From positions 124,001 to 188,000 of the forward strand of contig NZ_MJEJ02000047.1 in the NCBI RefSeq assembly GCF_002095435.2: 64,000 nucleotides of DNA, read 5' to 3'. The stretch comes from Williamsia sp. 1138 (GTDB taxonomy: Bacteria > Actinomycetota > Actinomycetes > Mycobacteriales > Mycobacteriaceae). Shown one piece after another: positions 45,313 through 54,368 of this stretch. Made by a program: the position numbers and the translations under genes. The notes below the pieces were generated by a model. That model worked only from the letters and a program-made list of their open reading frames with translations. It made no database searches and was not told the origin of the DNA. How positions within the stretch are numbered: the first letter of the stretch is position 1; the number at the start of each line of letters is the position of its first letter.

Positions 45313-45339
45313 CGTGACTTTTCGTGACCTTTTCGTGAT
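45313..45339 (+). promoter_or_regulatory. Three phased direct repeats upstream of the mys cluster
   Basis: CGTGAC at 45313-45318, CGTGAC at 45323-45328 and CGTGAT at 45334-45339, spaced 10 and 11 bp, embedded in T-rich spacers. One-turn phasing on one DNA face is typical of OmpR/PhoB-family or SARP-type regulators. It lies about 90 bp before the first gene of the cluster. No -10/-35 pair could be fixed. Confidence 0.5.
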
Positions 45340-45431
45340 ATTTGGTGCGACCTCGCCGACACCTGGTCTGTTCACACTCGAAGGGGTCGAGCAATGGCAT
45401 TGAACATCAACGGATTCCAGGAAGGAACATG

Positions 45432-46100
45432 ATGGCTGCCATCTTGTTTGGATCAATCAGTACCCTCGCAGACACCTCCGAGATTCAGCGTCGTGCGTTC
45501 AACGAAGCGTTCGAAGCCCACGGATTGGACTGGAAGTGGGGTCGCGACGACTACATTGCCATGTTGACGAGTAACGGTGGCGCGCAACGTATTGCTGACT
45601 ACGCCGAGTCTCGTGGCGAGACCGTCGATGCCGCTGCGATACACGCGACCAAATCGTCGATCTTTCAGGAATTGGTGGCGATGCTGGGTATCGAGCCCCG
45701 CGCAGGCGTCCTGGACGCGGTGGCGGCAGCGAAGACCCACAACGTCAAACTCGGACTGGTCACGACCACATCACCCGAGAACGTCACCGCGCTGCTCGCC
45801 GGACTTCCGGACGTGTCGCGCGAAACATTTGACGTGGTGGTCGATTCGGCCGCTGTCGAAACGGGAAAGCCGGACCCGGCGTCCTACAAGTACGCGTTGG
45901 ATCAGCTAGGGGAAGACGCCGCCTCGTGCGTTGCGATCGAGGACAACGTCGGCGGGGTGCACGCGGCCACCGCCGCCTCGGTGATCTGCGTTGCGTTCCC
46001 CAATCAGAACACCGTGAGCGGCGACTTCTCTGAAGCCGTCGAGGTCGTCGGGCAGCTCGATGCCGATCGTCTGCGCGCCTTGGCCGAACACGATCACTAG
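45432..46100 (+). CDS. HAD-fold protein lacking the catalytic motif I aspartates
   Basis: 222 residues from ATG 45432 (ATG 45429 is one codon earlier; AGGAAGG spacing favours 45432). Strong CbbY-type [23 protein letters not shown], motif II T in [10 protein letters not shown], motif III K in ETGKPDP and motif IV ED in [12 protein letters not shown]. But motif I, normally DxDGT, reads FGSISTL: G7 replaces the nucleophile and I9 the acid/base. It should not work as a phosphatase or mutase by the standard mechanism. It sits 28 nt before the cyclase gene, so it is probably part of the mys transcript, perhaps as a sugar-phosphate-binding or partner protein (inference). Confidence 0.85.
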   Translation: MAAILFGSISTLADTSEIQRRAFNEAFEAHGLDWKWGRDDYIAMLTSNGGAQRIADYAESRGETVDAAAIHATKSSIFQELVAMLGIEPRAGVLDAVAAAKTHNVKLGLVTTTSPENVTALLAGLPDVSRETFDVVVDSAAVETGKPDPASYKYALDQLGEDAASCVAIEDNVGGVHAATAASVICVAFPNQNTVSGDFSEAVEVVGQLDADRLRALAEHDH

Positions 46101-46128
46101 CGCTCACCAGCAGTCAGAGAGGATTCAG

Positions 46129-47355
46129 ATGAGCGACATCCAAGCCCGCGTCACCGCCACCGAACGCGCTTTTCACGTCGAAGGCTACGAGAAGATCGAG
46201 TACGACCTGCTGTACGTCGACGGTGTCTTCTCCATCGACCAGCCACAATTGGCCGATACCTATCGCGGCTACGGCCGGTGCCTGATGGTGATCGACGAAA
46301 GTGTGTACGCGCTCTACGGTACGCAGATCCATCGGTACTTCGATCACCACGACCTGCAGCTCACGGTTGTCCCCGTCGGGATTGCCGAAACCGCTAAATC
46401 GCTCCGCACCTACGAGGACATAGTCGGCGAGTTCGACAAGTTCGGTCTCGTCCGGACCGAACCCGTCCTGGTGGTCGGCGGAGGGCTCACAACAGATGTG
46501 GCCGGTTTCGCGTGTGCCAGCTATCGACGAAATACGCCGTACATTCGGATTCCGACCACCCTGATCGGGCTGATCGATGCCAGTGTGTCGATCAAGGTGG
46601 CGGTCAATCACGGCAAGCACAAGAACCGGCTGGGGGCATATCACGCCTCCGAGAAAGTGTTGCTGGACTTTGCGTTCCTCCGAACCCTGCCTGCTGACCA
46701 GGTGCGTAACGGAATGGCCGAACTCATCAAGATCGCGACAGTCGGCAACGCGGCAATCTTCGACATGCTCGACGAGTACGGCCCTGAGTTGCTGCGCACC
46801 CGATTCGGGCACCTGGACGGGACCACCGAACTACGCGCGGTGGCGGACAAGCTGACCTATCAGGCCATCGAGACCATGCTCGAACTGGAGGCGCCGAATC
46901 TTCATGAGCTCATGCTCGACCGAGTCATCGCATTCGGGCACACCTGGAGTCCCACACTCGAACTCTCACCGCCGGAACCGTTCTTCCACGGTCATGCGAT
47001 CAACATCGACATGGCACTGTCGACGACGCTGGCCGAAAAGCGCGGGTTGATCTCCGTCGATGACCGCGACCGGATCCTGGGGGTGATGAACCGCCTGGGC
47101 CTCGCCCTCGACAGCGACCATCTCACGCCCGAGCTGCTCGCCGAGGCGACGCAGTCCATCCTCAGGACGCGAGATGGACTGCTGCGGGCCGCGGTACCCA
47201 ATCCGATCGGGCAGTGTCAGTTCCTCAATGACATCACCGTCGACGAACTCGCCGACACGCTCACCGTGCACAAGAAGATCTGTCTCGACTTCGAGCGCGA
47301 GGGTGCAGGGATCGACATGTTCACATCTGCGTCCTTGGCCTCCGTCGATGGCTGA
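46129..47355 (+). CDS. mysA: Sedoheptulose 7-phosphate cyclase, MysA type (desmethyl-4-deoxygadusol synthase)
   Basis: 408 residues from ATG 46129. 3-dehydroquinate synthase superfamily: NAD-binding [20 protein letters not shown], then [20 protein letters not shown] and [14 protein letters not shown], metal-site regions [19 protein letters not shown] and [13 protein letters not shown]. From recall, the [19 protein letters not shown] and LGAYHAS pattern is that of MysA rather than EEVS or true DHQ synthases. It turns sedoheptulose 7-phosphate into desmethyl-4-deoxygadusol, the first committed step to mycosporines. 8-nt overlap with the O-methyltransferase gene. Confidence 0.88.
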   Translation: MSDIQARVTATERAFHVEGYEKIEYDLLYVDGVFSIDQPQLADTYRGYGRCLMVIDESVYALYGTQIHRYFDHHDLQLTVVPVGIAETAKSLRTYEDIVGEFDKFGLVRTEPVLVVGGGLTTDVAGFACASYRRNTPYIRIPTTLIGLIDASVSIKVAVNHGKHKNRLGAYHASEKVLLDFAFLRTLPADQVRNGMAELIKIATVGNAAIFDMLDEYGPELLRTRFGHLDGTTELRAVADKLTYQAIETMLELEAPNLHELMLDRVIAFGHTWSPTLELSPPEPFFHGHAINIDMALSTTLAEKRGLISVDDRDRILGVMNRLGLALDSDHLTPELLAEATQSILRTRDGLLRAAVPNPIGQCQFLNDITVDELADTLTVHKKICLDFEREGAGIDMFTSASLASVDG

Positions 47356-48181
47356 CACGGTGTCGATCCCGTCGCATCCGGTCACGCCTTCGACAATCCT
47401 TGCGGTGGAGTTGGCCGAACTCGTGGCGTTGGTGGACGCCGCGCCCGAGCTCGACCCGGGGCTCAAGGAGCGATTGCGCCGAGCGCGCGACCTGGCGCGC
47501 GGTCTCGATCCGTACCTGGAGGAGTGCTCGACGCCGGAGTCTCCGGCACTCGCCGCCCTGGCAGCGCGTACCCGGGCGGAGCGGTGGTCAGAGCGGTCGC
47601 TCGTCGCCGGATCGGGTCCGTTGGAACAGGAGATGCTGTCGGGCCATGTGGAAGGGCAGACGCTGAAGTTCCTGGTGCACATGACCCGTGCTCGTCGGGT
47701 CCTCGACATCGGGATGTTCACCGGGTACTCGGCGCTCGCGATGGCCGAGGCGCTCCCGGACGATGGGGAGGTGGTGGCCTGTGAGGTCGATCCGTACGTC
47801 GCCGACCTCGCCCGTCAGTGTTTTGCCGAATCACCCGCCGGCAAAAGGATTCGAGTGGAAGTCGGTCCAGCCCTGAACACGGTCCTCCGGCTCGACGGTC
47901 CGTTCGACGTGGTGTTCATCGACGCCGACAAAACCGGGTACCTCGACTACTTCCACTACCTCATCGGCAGTGACCTGCTCGCACCGCATGGCGTGATCGT
48001 CGTCGACAACACGCTCCTGCAGGGGGAGCCGTACGCGAACAACGGTGCCCGTTCCACCAACGGGCAAGCGATCGCCGACTTCAACCGGGTCGTCGCCGCG
48101 GACGCCAGGGTGGAGCAGGTGCTGCTGCCGTTGCGGGACGGGGTGACCCTCATCCGGCGAACGAGCACGGACGCGTCATGA
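47348..48181 (+). CDS. mysB: O-methyltransferase, MysB type
   Basis: 277 residues from ATG 47348. Class I SAM O-methyltransferase of the caffeoyl-CoA OMT kind: [53 protein letters not shown] and [13 protein letters not shown]. In mys clusters it methylates desmethyl-4-deoxygadusol to 4-deoxygadusol. Coupled to neighbours by overlaps of 8 and 4 nt. Confidence 0.9.
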   Translation: MADTVSIPSHPVTPSTILAVELAELVALVDAAPELDPGLKERLRRARDLARGLDPYLEECSTPESPALAALAARTRAERWSERSLVAGSGPLEQEMLSGHVEGQTLKFLVHMTRARRVLDIGMFTGYSALAMAEALPDDGEVVACEVDPYVADLARQCFAESPAGKRIRVEVGPALNTVLRLDGPFDVVFIDADKTGYLDYFHYLIGSDLLAPHGVIVVDNTLLQGEPYANNGARSTNGQAIADFNRVVAADARVEQVLLPLRDGVTLIRRTSTDAS

Positions 48182-49479
48182 CCGCAGCGTCGTCTGGCAA
48201 GACCATCGGTGCGCTGGTGGGACTTCTCGCCACATTGCCGGTCGATCTCGCGGTTACCGCGATCGCCGCGGTCCGTCGCGTGCCGAAGCCGGAGGTGGAC
48301 CAAACGAGCAGGCGCCGGACGGTTCTCATCACGGGCGGCAAGATGACCAAAGCGTTGTCGCTCGCCCGCGCGTTCCATCTGGCCGGCCACCGGGTGATCC
48401 TGGCAGAATCCACGAAGTATCGGCTCACCGGCCATCGTTTCTCCAACGCCGTCGACAGGTTTGTCTGCCTCCCGGAACCGACGTCACCGCACTATGCCGA
48501 CGCACTGCTCGACGTCGTCAAGCGCGAAGAAGTCGATGTCTTCGTGCCGGTCTCGAGTCCCGCGTCCAGCGTCTACGAGGCGGATGCGGGCGAAATCCTC
48601 GGAGACTTCTGTAACGTCGTCCACGGAAATCTGCGCACGGTGCGCATGGTCGATGACAAGGATCAATTCTCGGAGTTCGCGCGGTCGGTCGGTGTCCGGG
48701 TTCCTGATTCGCGGCGCATCACCGATCCGGTCCAGATCTCGGAGTTCGATTTCCCTCCCGGTCGCGAGTACATCCTGAAGCGAATTTCGTACAACCCCGT
48801 CGGTCGCATGGACCTCACGAAGCTCTCACGCGCGACGCCCGAGCGTAATCTGCAGTTCGCAGCGACCCTGCCGATCTCTGAAGAGGATCCGTGGATCTTG
48901 CAGGAATACGTTGCAGGCCAGGAGTATTGCACGCACGGTACCGCGCGTGCAGGGGATCTGCAGGTGTACGCGTGCTGTGAGTCGTCGGCCTTCCAGGTCA
49001 ACTACGAGATGGTGGACAAGCCGGAAATCCTCTCGTGGGTGCAGACATTCGTGGGTCGGCTCGGCGTCAGCGGCCAGTACTCGTTCGATTTCATCGAGGG
49101 TGCAGACGGACATGCCTACGCAATCGAGTGCAATCCGCGGACGCACTCGGCCATCACGATGTTCGAGGGCCATCCCCACCTGGCTTCTGCTTATCTCGAG
49201 GACCGGCACCCGATGATCGTCCCGGAAGCGGATTCCCTGCCGACGTACTGGATTTACCACGAGCTGTGGCGGTTGCTGACTGAACCGGGTCGCCGCGATC
49301 GCATGCGGGTCATCCGACGAGGACGCGACGCCATCTTCGCAGCATGGGATCCGCTCCCATACCTCCTCGTTCATCACCTGCAGATCCCGTCGTTGCTTGT
49401 GAGGAGCTTGATCGCCGGAAAAACGTGGACGCGTATCGATTTCAACATCGGCAAGCTCGTCGAGTCGGGAGGCGACTGA
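48178..49479 (+). CDS. mysC: ATP-grasp ligase, MysC type
   Basis: 433 residues. After a hydrophobic N-terminal segment (about 10-30), TVLITGGKMTKALSLARAFH opens the ATP-grasp enzyme, with HRVILAESTKYRLTGHRFSN, EYILKRISYNPVGRMDL, WILQEYVAGQEYCTHGTARA and FDFIEGADGHAYAIECNPR. MysC joins glycine to 4-deoxygadusol to give mycosporine-glycine. The N-terminal hydrophobic stretch fits cyanobacterial homologues. Confidence 0.9.
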   Translation: MTAASSGKTIGALVGLLATLPVDLAVTAIAAVRRVPKPEVDQTSRRRTVLITGGKMTKALSLARAFHLAGHRVILAESTKYRLTGHRFSNAVDRFVCLPEPTSPHYADALLDVVKREEVDVFVPVSSPASSVYEADAGEILGDFCNVVHGNLRTVRMVDDKDQFSEFARSVGVRVPDSRRITDPVQISEFDFPPGREYILKRISYNPVGRMDLTKLSRATPERNLQFAATLPISEEDPWILQEYVAGQEYCTHGTARAGDLQVYACCESSAFQVNYEMVDKPEILSWVQTFVGRLGVSGQYSFDFIEGADGHAYAIECNPRTHSAITMFEGHPHLASAYLEDRHPMIVPEADSLPTYWIYHELWRLLTEPGRRDRMRVIRRGRDAIFAAWDPLPYLLVHHLQIPSLLVRSLIAGKTWTRIDFNIGKLVESGGD

Positions 49480-50513
49480 TGCAAAACCTCAAGGTTCTGG
49501 CCTTGGCAGGCTCGCCCGTCGACCACTTCGGCGCCGACCTGTCCCGGGTGTACGCAACGGGTTTCGTGGATGCCTTCAGGGGTCTGACCGGTTACCAGGT
49601 CGAGGTGGCCTACGTATCGCCTGATGGCAGTTGGCGGTTTCTGAGTGGGCTGCACGAGGACGAGATCGCTGCAGCGCAGGAGGTGTCCCTTTCGGATGCC
49701 GTCGGCTACATCCAGGCGCGACGCTATGACGTGATCGTTCCCGAGATGTTCTGTCTCCCGGGTATGACGGCGTACCGGTCGCTGTTCGACGTGATCGGTG
49801 TCCCGTACCTGGGTAACCGTGCCGATGTCATGGCGCTGACGGCCGACAAGCACTTGACCCGCCTTGTTGCCGCCGCGGCGGGGGTCGCGGTTCCCGCCGG
49901 CGAGGTGCTCCGGGCTGGTGAGAAGTACACCGGGGAATTGCCTGTGGTCGTCAAACCCGCGGACTCCGACAACTCCATGGGCGTGGCATTGGTGCGAGAA
50001 GACTCGGACATGGACCTCGCGATCGCCGACGCGCTGCTGTACTCGGATTCGGCACTGGTCGAGACCTACGTGCCACTGGGCCGAGAGGTGCGGTGCGGCA
50101 TCATCGTTCGCGATGGAGAGTTGGTGTGCCTGCCACTCGAGGAGTACGCAGTCGACGAACAGACCCACCCCATCCGTGCTCGCGCCGACAAGCTGGACCG
50201 GACCTCCGAGGGTCAGCTGTACCTGGTGGCGAAAGAGTCCACCAAGGCGTGGATCGTCGACGTGGACGACCCGGTGACCGAGGCGGTATGGGCCGCCGCC
50301 CGACGCGCTCACATCGCTCTCGGTTGCCGGCACTACAGTCTGTTCGACTTCCGGGTCGATCCGGGCGGCGTGCCCTGGTTTCTCGAGGCCGGACTGTACT
50401 GCTCGTACTCACCGAGCAGCGTGATCGCGGTGATGGCCGCCGCCGCCGGTATCACCGTCGATGAGTTGTTCGCCATCGGCGTGCGGGAGATCGCCCACGA
50501 GAAGGCTCGCTGA
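49479..50513 (+). CDS. mysD: D-Ala-D-Ala ligase homologue, MysD type
   Basis: 344 residues from ATG 49479 (1-nt overlap with mysC). ATP-grasp core: YLGNRADVMALTADKHLTRL, PVVVKPADSDNSMGVALV, VETYVPLGREVRCGIIVRDG, FDFRVDPGGVPWFLEAGL and CSYSPSSVIAVMA. In MAA pathways MysD attaches a second amino acid (Ser, Thr, Ala and others) to mycosporine-glycine through an imine. Cell-wall D-Ala ligase is unlikely, given the operon and divergent C-terminus. Confidence 0.87.
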   Translation: MQNLKVLALAGSPVDHFGADLSRVYATGFVDAFRGLTGYQVEVAYVSPDGSWRFLSGLHEDEIAAAQEVSLSDAVGYIQARRYDVIVPEMFCLPGMTAYRSLFDVIGVPYLGNRADVMALTADKHLTRLVAAAAGVAVPAGEVLRAGEKYTGELPVVVKPADSDNSMGVALVREDSDMDLAIADALLYSDSALVETYVPLGREVRCGIIVRDGELVCLPLEEYAVDEQTHPIRARADKLDRTSEGQLYLVAKESTKAWIVDVDDPVTEAVWAAARRAHIALGCRHYSLFDFRVDPGGVPWFLEAGLYCSYSPSSVIAVMAAAAGITVDELFAIGVREIAHEKAR

Positions 50514-51274
50514 TGCAGTGTCAGGTCTTCGATCCGATCGGTGCCCGCGTCGCCGAACTGTCATTGGACGAGGTGGACGCCGGTGACGTGGCCCGGCTCG
50601 AGAAGCTGCTGGCCGAGTCCGGTGTCGTGGTCATTCCAGACCAGAACATCGACGACAGGGCGTTTCTCGCGTTCCTGAAGCGGTTCGGTGAGCTGATGTT
50701 CACCACGGGCGAGATGCCGCTCGCGGGCTACCCTGACCTCAACGTCATCAGCAATGTCGGCCGGACGACACCGCCGAAGTCCACCTTTCACGTCGACACG
50801 ACGTATGTGTCGCAGCCGCCACGGTACACAGCATTACGTGCGGTGCACGTGCCCCACGAGGGTGGTCACACCCAGTTCAGCAATCAGTACGCGGCATACG
50901 ACACGCTCCCCGATGAGATTCGGGACGACCTGGCCGGCCGCCTCGTGACCCATGTGGTCACCGGGGTGGATCCGGGCGATGAGCAGGAAACCTCTGCTGC
51001 CCATCCGATCTTTCTGACCCACCCGTTGACCGGGAAGACCGCGCTCTATCTTTCGGCAGCGGCGAGGTGTTCGGCGATCAGCGGCAAGACGTCGCAAGAG
51101 ACAGAGGAGATCGTCGCCTATCTGATCGGCCACTCGACGCGAGAGGACAACGTCTTTCGGCACGCCTGGTCCGCCGGTGATGTCGTGATGTGGGACAACC
51201 GGGTTGTCATGCACCGCGCCGACCACAGCGGTGTGATCGGCGACCGCGTGATGCATCGGGGAATGGTTCGTTGA
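50513..51274 (+). CDS. mysH: Fe(II)/2-oxoglutarate dioxygenase, MysH type
   Basis: 253 residues, TauD/TfdA family. Metal triad H93-x-D95 in KSTFHVDTTYV and H234 in DNRVVMHRADH; 2-oxoglutarate arginine probably R249 in RVMHRGMVR. In cyanobacteria MysH-type enzymes convert disubstituted MAAs to palythines by trimming the glycine substituent. TGATG overlap with mysD makes it the last gene of the operon. Assignment as MysH rests on the context plus the fold. Confidence 0.82.
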   Translation: MQCQVFDPIGARVAELSLDEVDAGDVARLEKLLAESGVVVIPDQNIDDRAFLAFLKRFGELMFTTGEMPLAGYPDLNVISNVGRTTPPKSTFHVDTTYVSQPPRYTALRAVHVPHEGGHTQFSNQYAAYDTLPDEIRDDLAGRLVTHVVTGVDPGDEQETSAAHPIFLTHPLTGKTALYLSAAARCSAISGKTSQETEEIVAYLIGHSTREDNVFRHAWSAGDVVMWDNRVVMHRADHSGVIGDRVMHRGMVR

Positions 51275-51485
51275 CGTTCTCCCATACACCGACCGTGCCG
51301 AAACTCGCGCCGACCGTGCCCTTGCGGTCGTCGAGCGTGCGCTTGTTGCTCGAATCCGACGATGTCAGACCCCTTTGATATCCTAGTTGCGGCCGGCGTC
51401 CGATATGTCGAAAGGCGTTGCAGCACAGACGGAAAAGTCTTATCGAACACTTGTGCTAACCCGAAATCCGCGGTACCTTCATTTC

Positions 51486-51923
51486 ATGAACTTCGGGGGA
51501 TTGTTCGAACACCTATCAATGATGGCGGCAGATACACTTCTGCTCGCACCGCTCGACGACGTAGCGTTGTCAGAGGAAACGGTTCACGCACTGCGGGCGC
51601 CTGATCCGCGCAGCACACCGCAACGTCTGTCCGAAGGTGGGGTGAAACCGCGGGTGACGATGACCGTCTCCGCCGAGCACCTCCTGGCCTTACAGATGAA
51701 CGGCATCCCCGGCGCGAAAGTACCCACCGCGGCCGCGACGTTCGAGTGGACCGGACCGGTGTCGTTGCCCACCGCGCAGATGACGGTGTGCGATTCGGTG
51801 ATCACCAAGATCCTGCTCGACAACAACGCCGTACCACTCGAGGTGGGACGCGAGTTCCGCACGGTCACACCCGCCATCCGCAAAGCACTGATCGCGCGGG
51901 GCAACGAACCACTCGCCGCCTGA
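51486..51923 (+). pseudogene. DUF222/HNH endonuclease remnant
   Basis: A fragment (about 146 codons from ATG 51486) with EHLSMMAADTLLLAPL and VTMTVSAEHLLALQMNGIPG, then ITKILLDNNAVPLEVGREFR and TPAIRKALIARGNE. This is the middle of the DUF222 family that usually continues into a C-terminal HNH nuclease (CxxPGCxxP...H). Here it stops at 51923, without the HNH part, and lacks a clear N-terminus, so it is a decayed copy. DUF222-HNH genes are numerous and mobile in Gordonia and mycobacteria. Confidence 0.7.
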
Positions 51924-52084
51924 ACCCAACTGCCTCAACCCAGACGGCCACCGAGGCCGCCACAGACTTCCGAGAAACTACACACGACGACGCAGTCCCA
52001 AGTTACTACCGCAGCACCGGATGACTCCGGTGCGGCTGGAACATTGACAACTTCACAGTGTGAGCACGTCTCGGGGCAGCAGTG

Positions 52085-52220
52085 TCAGCCCTGTGTAGCA
52101 GCAACGTAGTTCTTCACGATCACCGGCTCGTCGCCCTTCGGTGCGACCCGACTGACGATCTGACCGATGTCGGCGTTGACGTCGTACGGGTTTCCAGCTC
52201 CGGCGTCGACCGGCCATCGA
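52085..52220 (-). pseudogene. 3' fragment of an unidentified gene
   Basis: On the minus strand the frame ending at the stop 52085-52087 has strong actinobacterial codon use and natural composition: NPYDVNADIGQIVSRVAPKG, then DEPVIVKNYVAATQG. It has no start or upstream continuation; before it lies the MFS terminator. I read it as the tail of a deleted gene; the family is not recognised. Confidence 0.4.
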
Positions 52221-52266
52221 AAAGAAGACGGCCGAGCAGCAACGCTCCAACCGGCCAACCTCAAGA

Positions 52267-52317
52267 CAGCAGCCCGAGAACAAACGGCCCGGATGGGCGC
52301 TCGGTCTCGGGCTGCTG
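52267..52317 (-). terminator. Hairpin terminator of the catabolic operon
   Basis: CAGCAGCCCGAGA (52267-52279) and TCTCGGGCTGCTG (52305-52317): 13-bp perfect arms around a 25-nt loop, 10 nt downstream of the MFS stop at 52327. No T tract. Marks the 3' end of the long operon. Confidence 0.75.
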
Positions 52318-52326
52318 TGGTGAACC

Positions 52327-53583
52327 TCAGTTGACCGCGGAGCCCTCGACATCGCCGGATTTCAGCTGCCCCAGAACAAGAATGAGGATCAGGGCCACGG
52401 CTACCGGGATACAGGCGAGCAGAACAATCGTGCTGGTGGCGACCCCGAGCCCGATGAGGGCACCGCCGACGATCGGTCCGACCACCGATCCGAGACGGCC
52501 CATCGACGAGGTCCAGCCGACCCCCGTTGCCGCGGTGGCCTGCGGATACAGGGACACCGAGACGGCAGCCTGCCCGATCATCCCGGCCTGAAGACCCAGG
52601 CCCACTCCGGCGAACACCACCAGCAGCAGGGCTTTGTCGGCGCCGAGGAAGGCCGACAGTACGAGGAAGACGATCGCCACCGCAGTGGTGCCTGCCAGCA
52701 CCGAGGTCATTCGAAACCGCAACGCTCCCACCATCAGCACGCCGGCGCCGATGATGCTGCCGATCCCGAGAGCTGCCGAACCGAGTGGCGCCAGCCCCGT
52801 GGTGAATCCGTAGCTCGTCAGCAGGGTCGGAAGCCAGGACGAGAAGATGTAGAAGACCGAGAACACCAGAAAGGCAAAGGCCCACAGCAGGATCGTGCGG
52901 GACCGCACCTGTGGTTCGAACAGCCGGGCCACCGATGCGTCGTGCTTGGCCCTGGGCGACGAGGCGACCACACCGGTGATCGTGCGCTCGTCGGGAAGCC
53001 ACCGCCACAGGAAGGGAAGGAGCACCGCGGAGGCCATCGCGCCGAGGATGAACACCCACTCCCATCCGAATGCCGAGACGATCTGCGATCCGGCGAGGCC
53101 GGCGATGAGCGCACCGAGGGAGATGCCCATGGTCACGAACACTGCTATCGATTGGCGGTAACGAGTCGGGTTGAGTGCGGTGGCCTGTGCCACGGCCGCG
53201 GGCATCACGGCACCGAGCCCGAAACCGGTGATGAAGCGGAGTGCGCTGAGTTCGATGATGGAACCGGCCCACGCCGTGAGCAGTGATCCGATGGTGAAGG
53301 CGACCACGGCGGCGAGGATGACGTGGCGGCACCCGAAACGGGCCGTCAGGCGTCCCACCGCGATATAGCCGAGTGCGACGCCGAGGCTGGTCAGAGAGAG
53401 CGCCGGGGTGAAGTGGGAAGCCGACACGTCCCAGTCCTTGGACAAAGCCGGCACGGACAGACCGAGGGCGATGGTGTCGTAACCGTCGAGCACAACGGCG
53501 ATGAAGGCGAGGGCGAGCACGGGCCAGTTCGGCCGGGTGATCTCGCCGGTACTGGTCTGCTGGGTCATGGTCGGTCCGCTCAT
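52327..53583 (-). CDS. MFS transporter, aromatic acid:H+ symporter type (AAHS)
   Basis: 418 residues, 12 helices. The loop motif VLDGYDTIALGLSVPAL (DGxD) in helix 1 is typical of benzoate/4-hydroxybenzoate transporters, with GRLTARFGCRHVI in the loop 2-3. Last gene of the catabolic operon; probably imports the aromatic acid degraded by it. Confidence 0.87.
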   Translation of the reverse strand: MSGPTMTQQTSTGEITRPNWPVLALAFIAVVLDGYDTIALGLSVPALSKDWDVSASHFTPALSLTSLGVALGYIAVGRLTARFGCRHVILAAVVAFTIGSLLTAWAGSIIELSALRFITGFGLGAVMPAAVAQATALNPTRYRQSIAVFVTMGISLGALIAGLAGSQIVSAFGWEWVFILGAMASAVLLPFLWRWLPDERTITGVVASSPRAKHDASVARLFEPQVRSRTILLWAFAFLVFSVFYIFSSWLPTLLTSYGFTTGLAPLGSAALGIGSIIGAGVLMVGALRFRMTSVLAGTTAVAIVFLVLSAFLGADKALLLVVFAGVGLGLQAGMIGQAAVSVSLYPQATAATGVGWTSSMGRLGSVVGPIVGGALIGLGVATSTIVLLACIPVAVALILILVLGQLKSGDVEGSAVN

Positions 53584-53631
53584 GATGGCGTCCTTGTGGT
53601 TGTCGATGCGTGAGCACCGGTTGGGTTGATT

Positions 53632-54036
53632 TTAGTCGCCCGCGGAACGGACTTTCGGTAGGAATCCCTGAGCTTCGACCTCGACGGTGAGGCCTGGGTT
53701 GACCAGGGCAGACACCTCGACGAGGGTCGAGCACGGAAATGGTTCGGTGAAGACGGCGCTGCGAGCCCGGGAGACTGCTTGCTTGTCGGCGATGTCGGTG
53801 AGGTAGATACGCAGAACGACGATGTCGTCGACGTGTGCCCCGCAGGCCTGGGCGAGCGCCTGCGTCCGGCGGAAGGCTTCGACGGCCTGCGCATAGGTGC
53901 TGCTGCCGCCGATCGGGCCAGAAGGTGAACCCGCGTGCATTCCTGAGAGGAAGAACTGGTCGCCGACGACCCGGGCGTTGCTGAACATGTCCGGTCGCGG
54001 GGGTGCCGGGACGGACGGGTCATCGACCCCGGTCAT
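53632..54036 (-). CDS. RidA family protein (second of the operon)
   Basis: 134 residues. DMFSNARVVGDQFFLSGMHA, RTQALAQACGAHVDDIVVLR and VEVSALVNPGLTVEVEAQGF. Overlaps the upstream gene by 4 nt. RidA homologues in meta-cleavage pathways for aminophenols act as 2-aminomuconate deaminases; that is one option here. Confidence 0.85.
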   Translation of the reverse strand: MTGVDDPSVPAPPRPDMFSNARVVGDQFFLSGMHAGSPSGPIGGSSTYAQAVEAFRRTQALAQACGAHVDDIVVLRIYLTDIADKQAVSRARSAVFTEPFPCSTLVEVSALVNPGLTVEVEAQGFLPKVRSAGD

Positions 54037-54368
54037 CGGGTGCCCGCTGCTCTGCGGGCATCGGACTCACGGGTGAGGCGTTCGTGCACGTCCGAGAAGT
54101 CATACGTGGGGTAGAACTCCGTTTGGAATGTGCCCCACGCTCGTCGCTCGAGCTCGACATTCACCGCCGCCAGCCGATCGGCGGGCAGGCGCAGCGTGAC
54201 GATCTGACCGATGCCCATCGCGACCACCCAGGAGACGACCTCGCAACCCTCGGGTGGGAAGCCGTGCCACCAGTCGCTGTCGTCGAGCCGGCCCTGCAGC
54301 TGCTCCAGGTTCTGGCTCTGGTCATGCCGCAGGAAGATGGTCAGCATCATGGTGTCGGCGGCGGTCAT
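54033..54368 (-). CDS. Conserved 111-residue protein of aromatic clusters
   Basis: 111 residues, not a named family to my knowledge. LTIFLRHDQSQNLEQLQGRL, WWHGFPPEGCEVVSWVVAMG and IGQIVTLRLPADRLAAVNVE followed by FYPTYDF: an alpha/beta ferredoxin-like (dimeric barrel) fold is plausible. Overlaps both neighbours by 4 nt. Confidence 0.65.
   Translation of the reverse strand: MTAADTMMLTIFLRHDQSQNLEQLQGRLDDSDWWHGFPPEGCEVVSWVVAMGIGQIVTLRLPADRLAAVNVELERRAWGTFQTEFYPTYDFSDVHERLTRESDARRAAGTR

Larger units (their letters stand above)
51924..52326. other. Gene-poor stretch with a relic and a terminator
   Basis: About 400 bases between the DUF222 remnant and the MFS gene. It contains the C-terminal coding relic 52085-52220 and the hairpin 52267-52317; the rest shows no plausible ORF. 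Confidence 0.5.

Noticed and set aside
45429-50513. Aminoshikimate or acarbose/validamycin-type (EEVS) cluster
   Set aside because: The cyclase shows MysA-like motifs, and the O-methyltransferase, MysC, MysD and MysH genes next to it fit MAAs, not aminocyclitols; there are no aminotransferase or glycosyltransferase genes.
52085-53734. 549-codon minus-strand ORF across the MFS gene
   Set aside because: The part over the MFS gene is an Arg-rich shadow frame; only the last ~43 codons after the terminator look coding.
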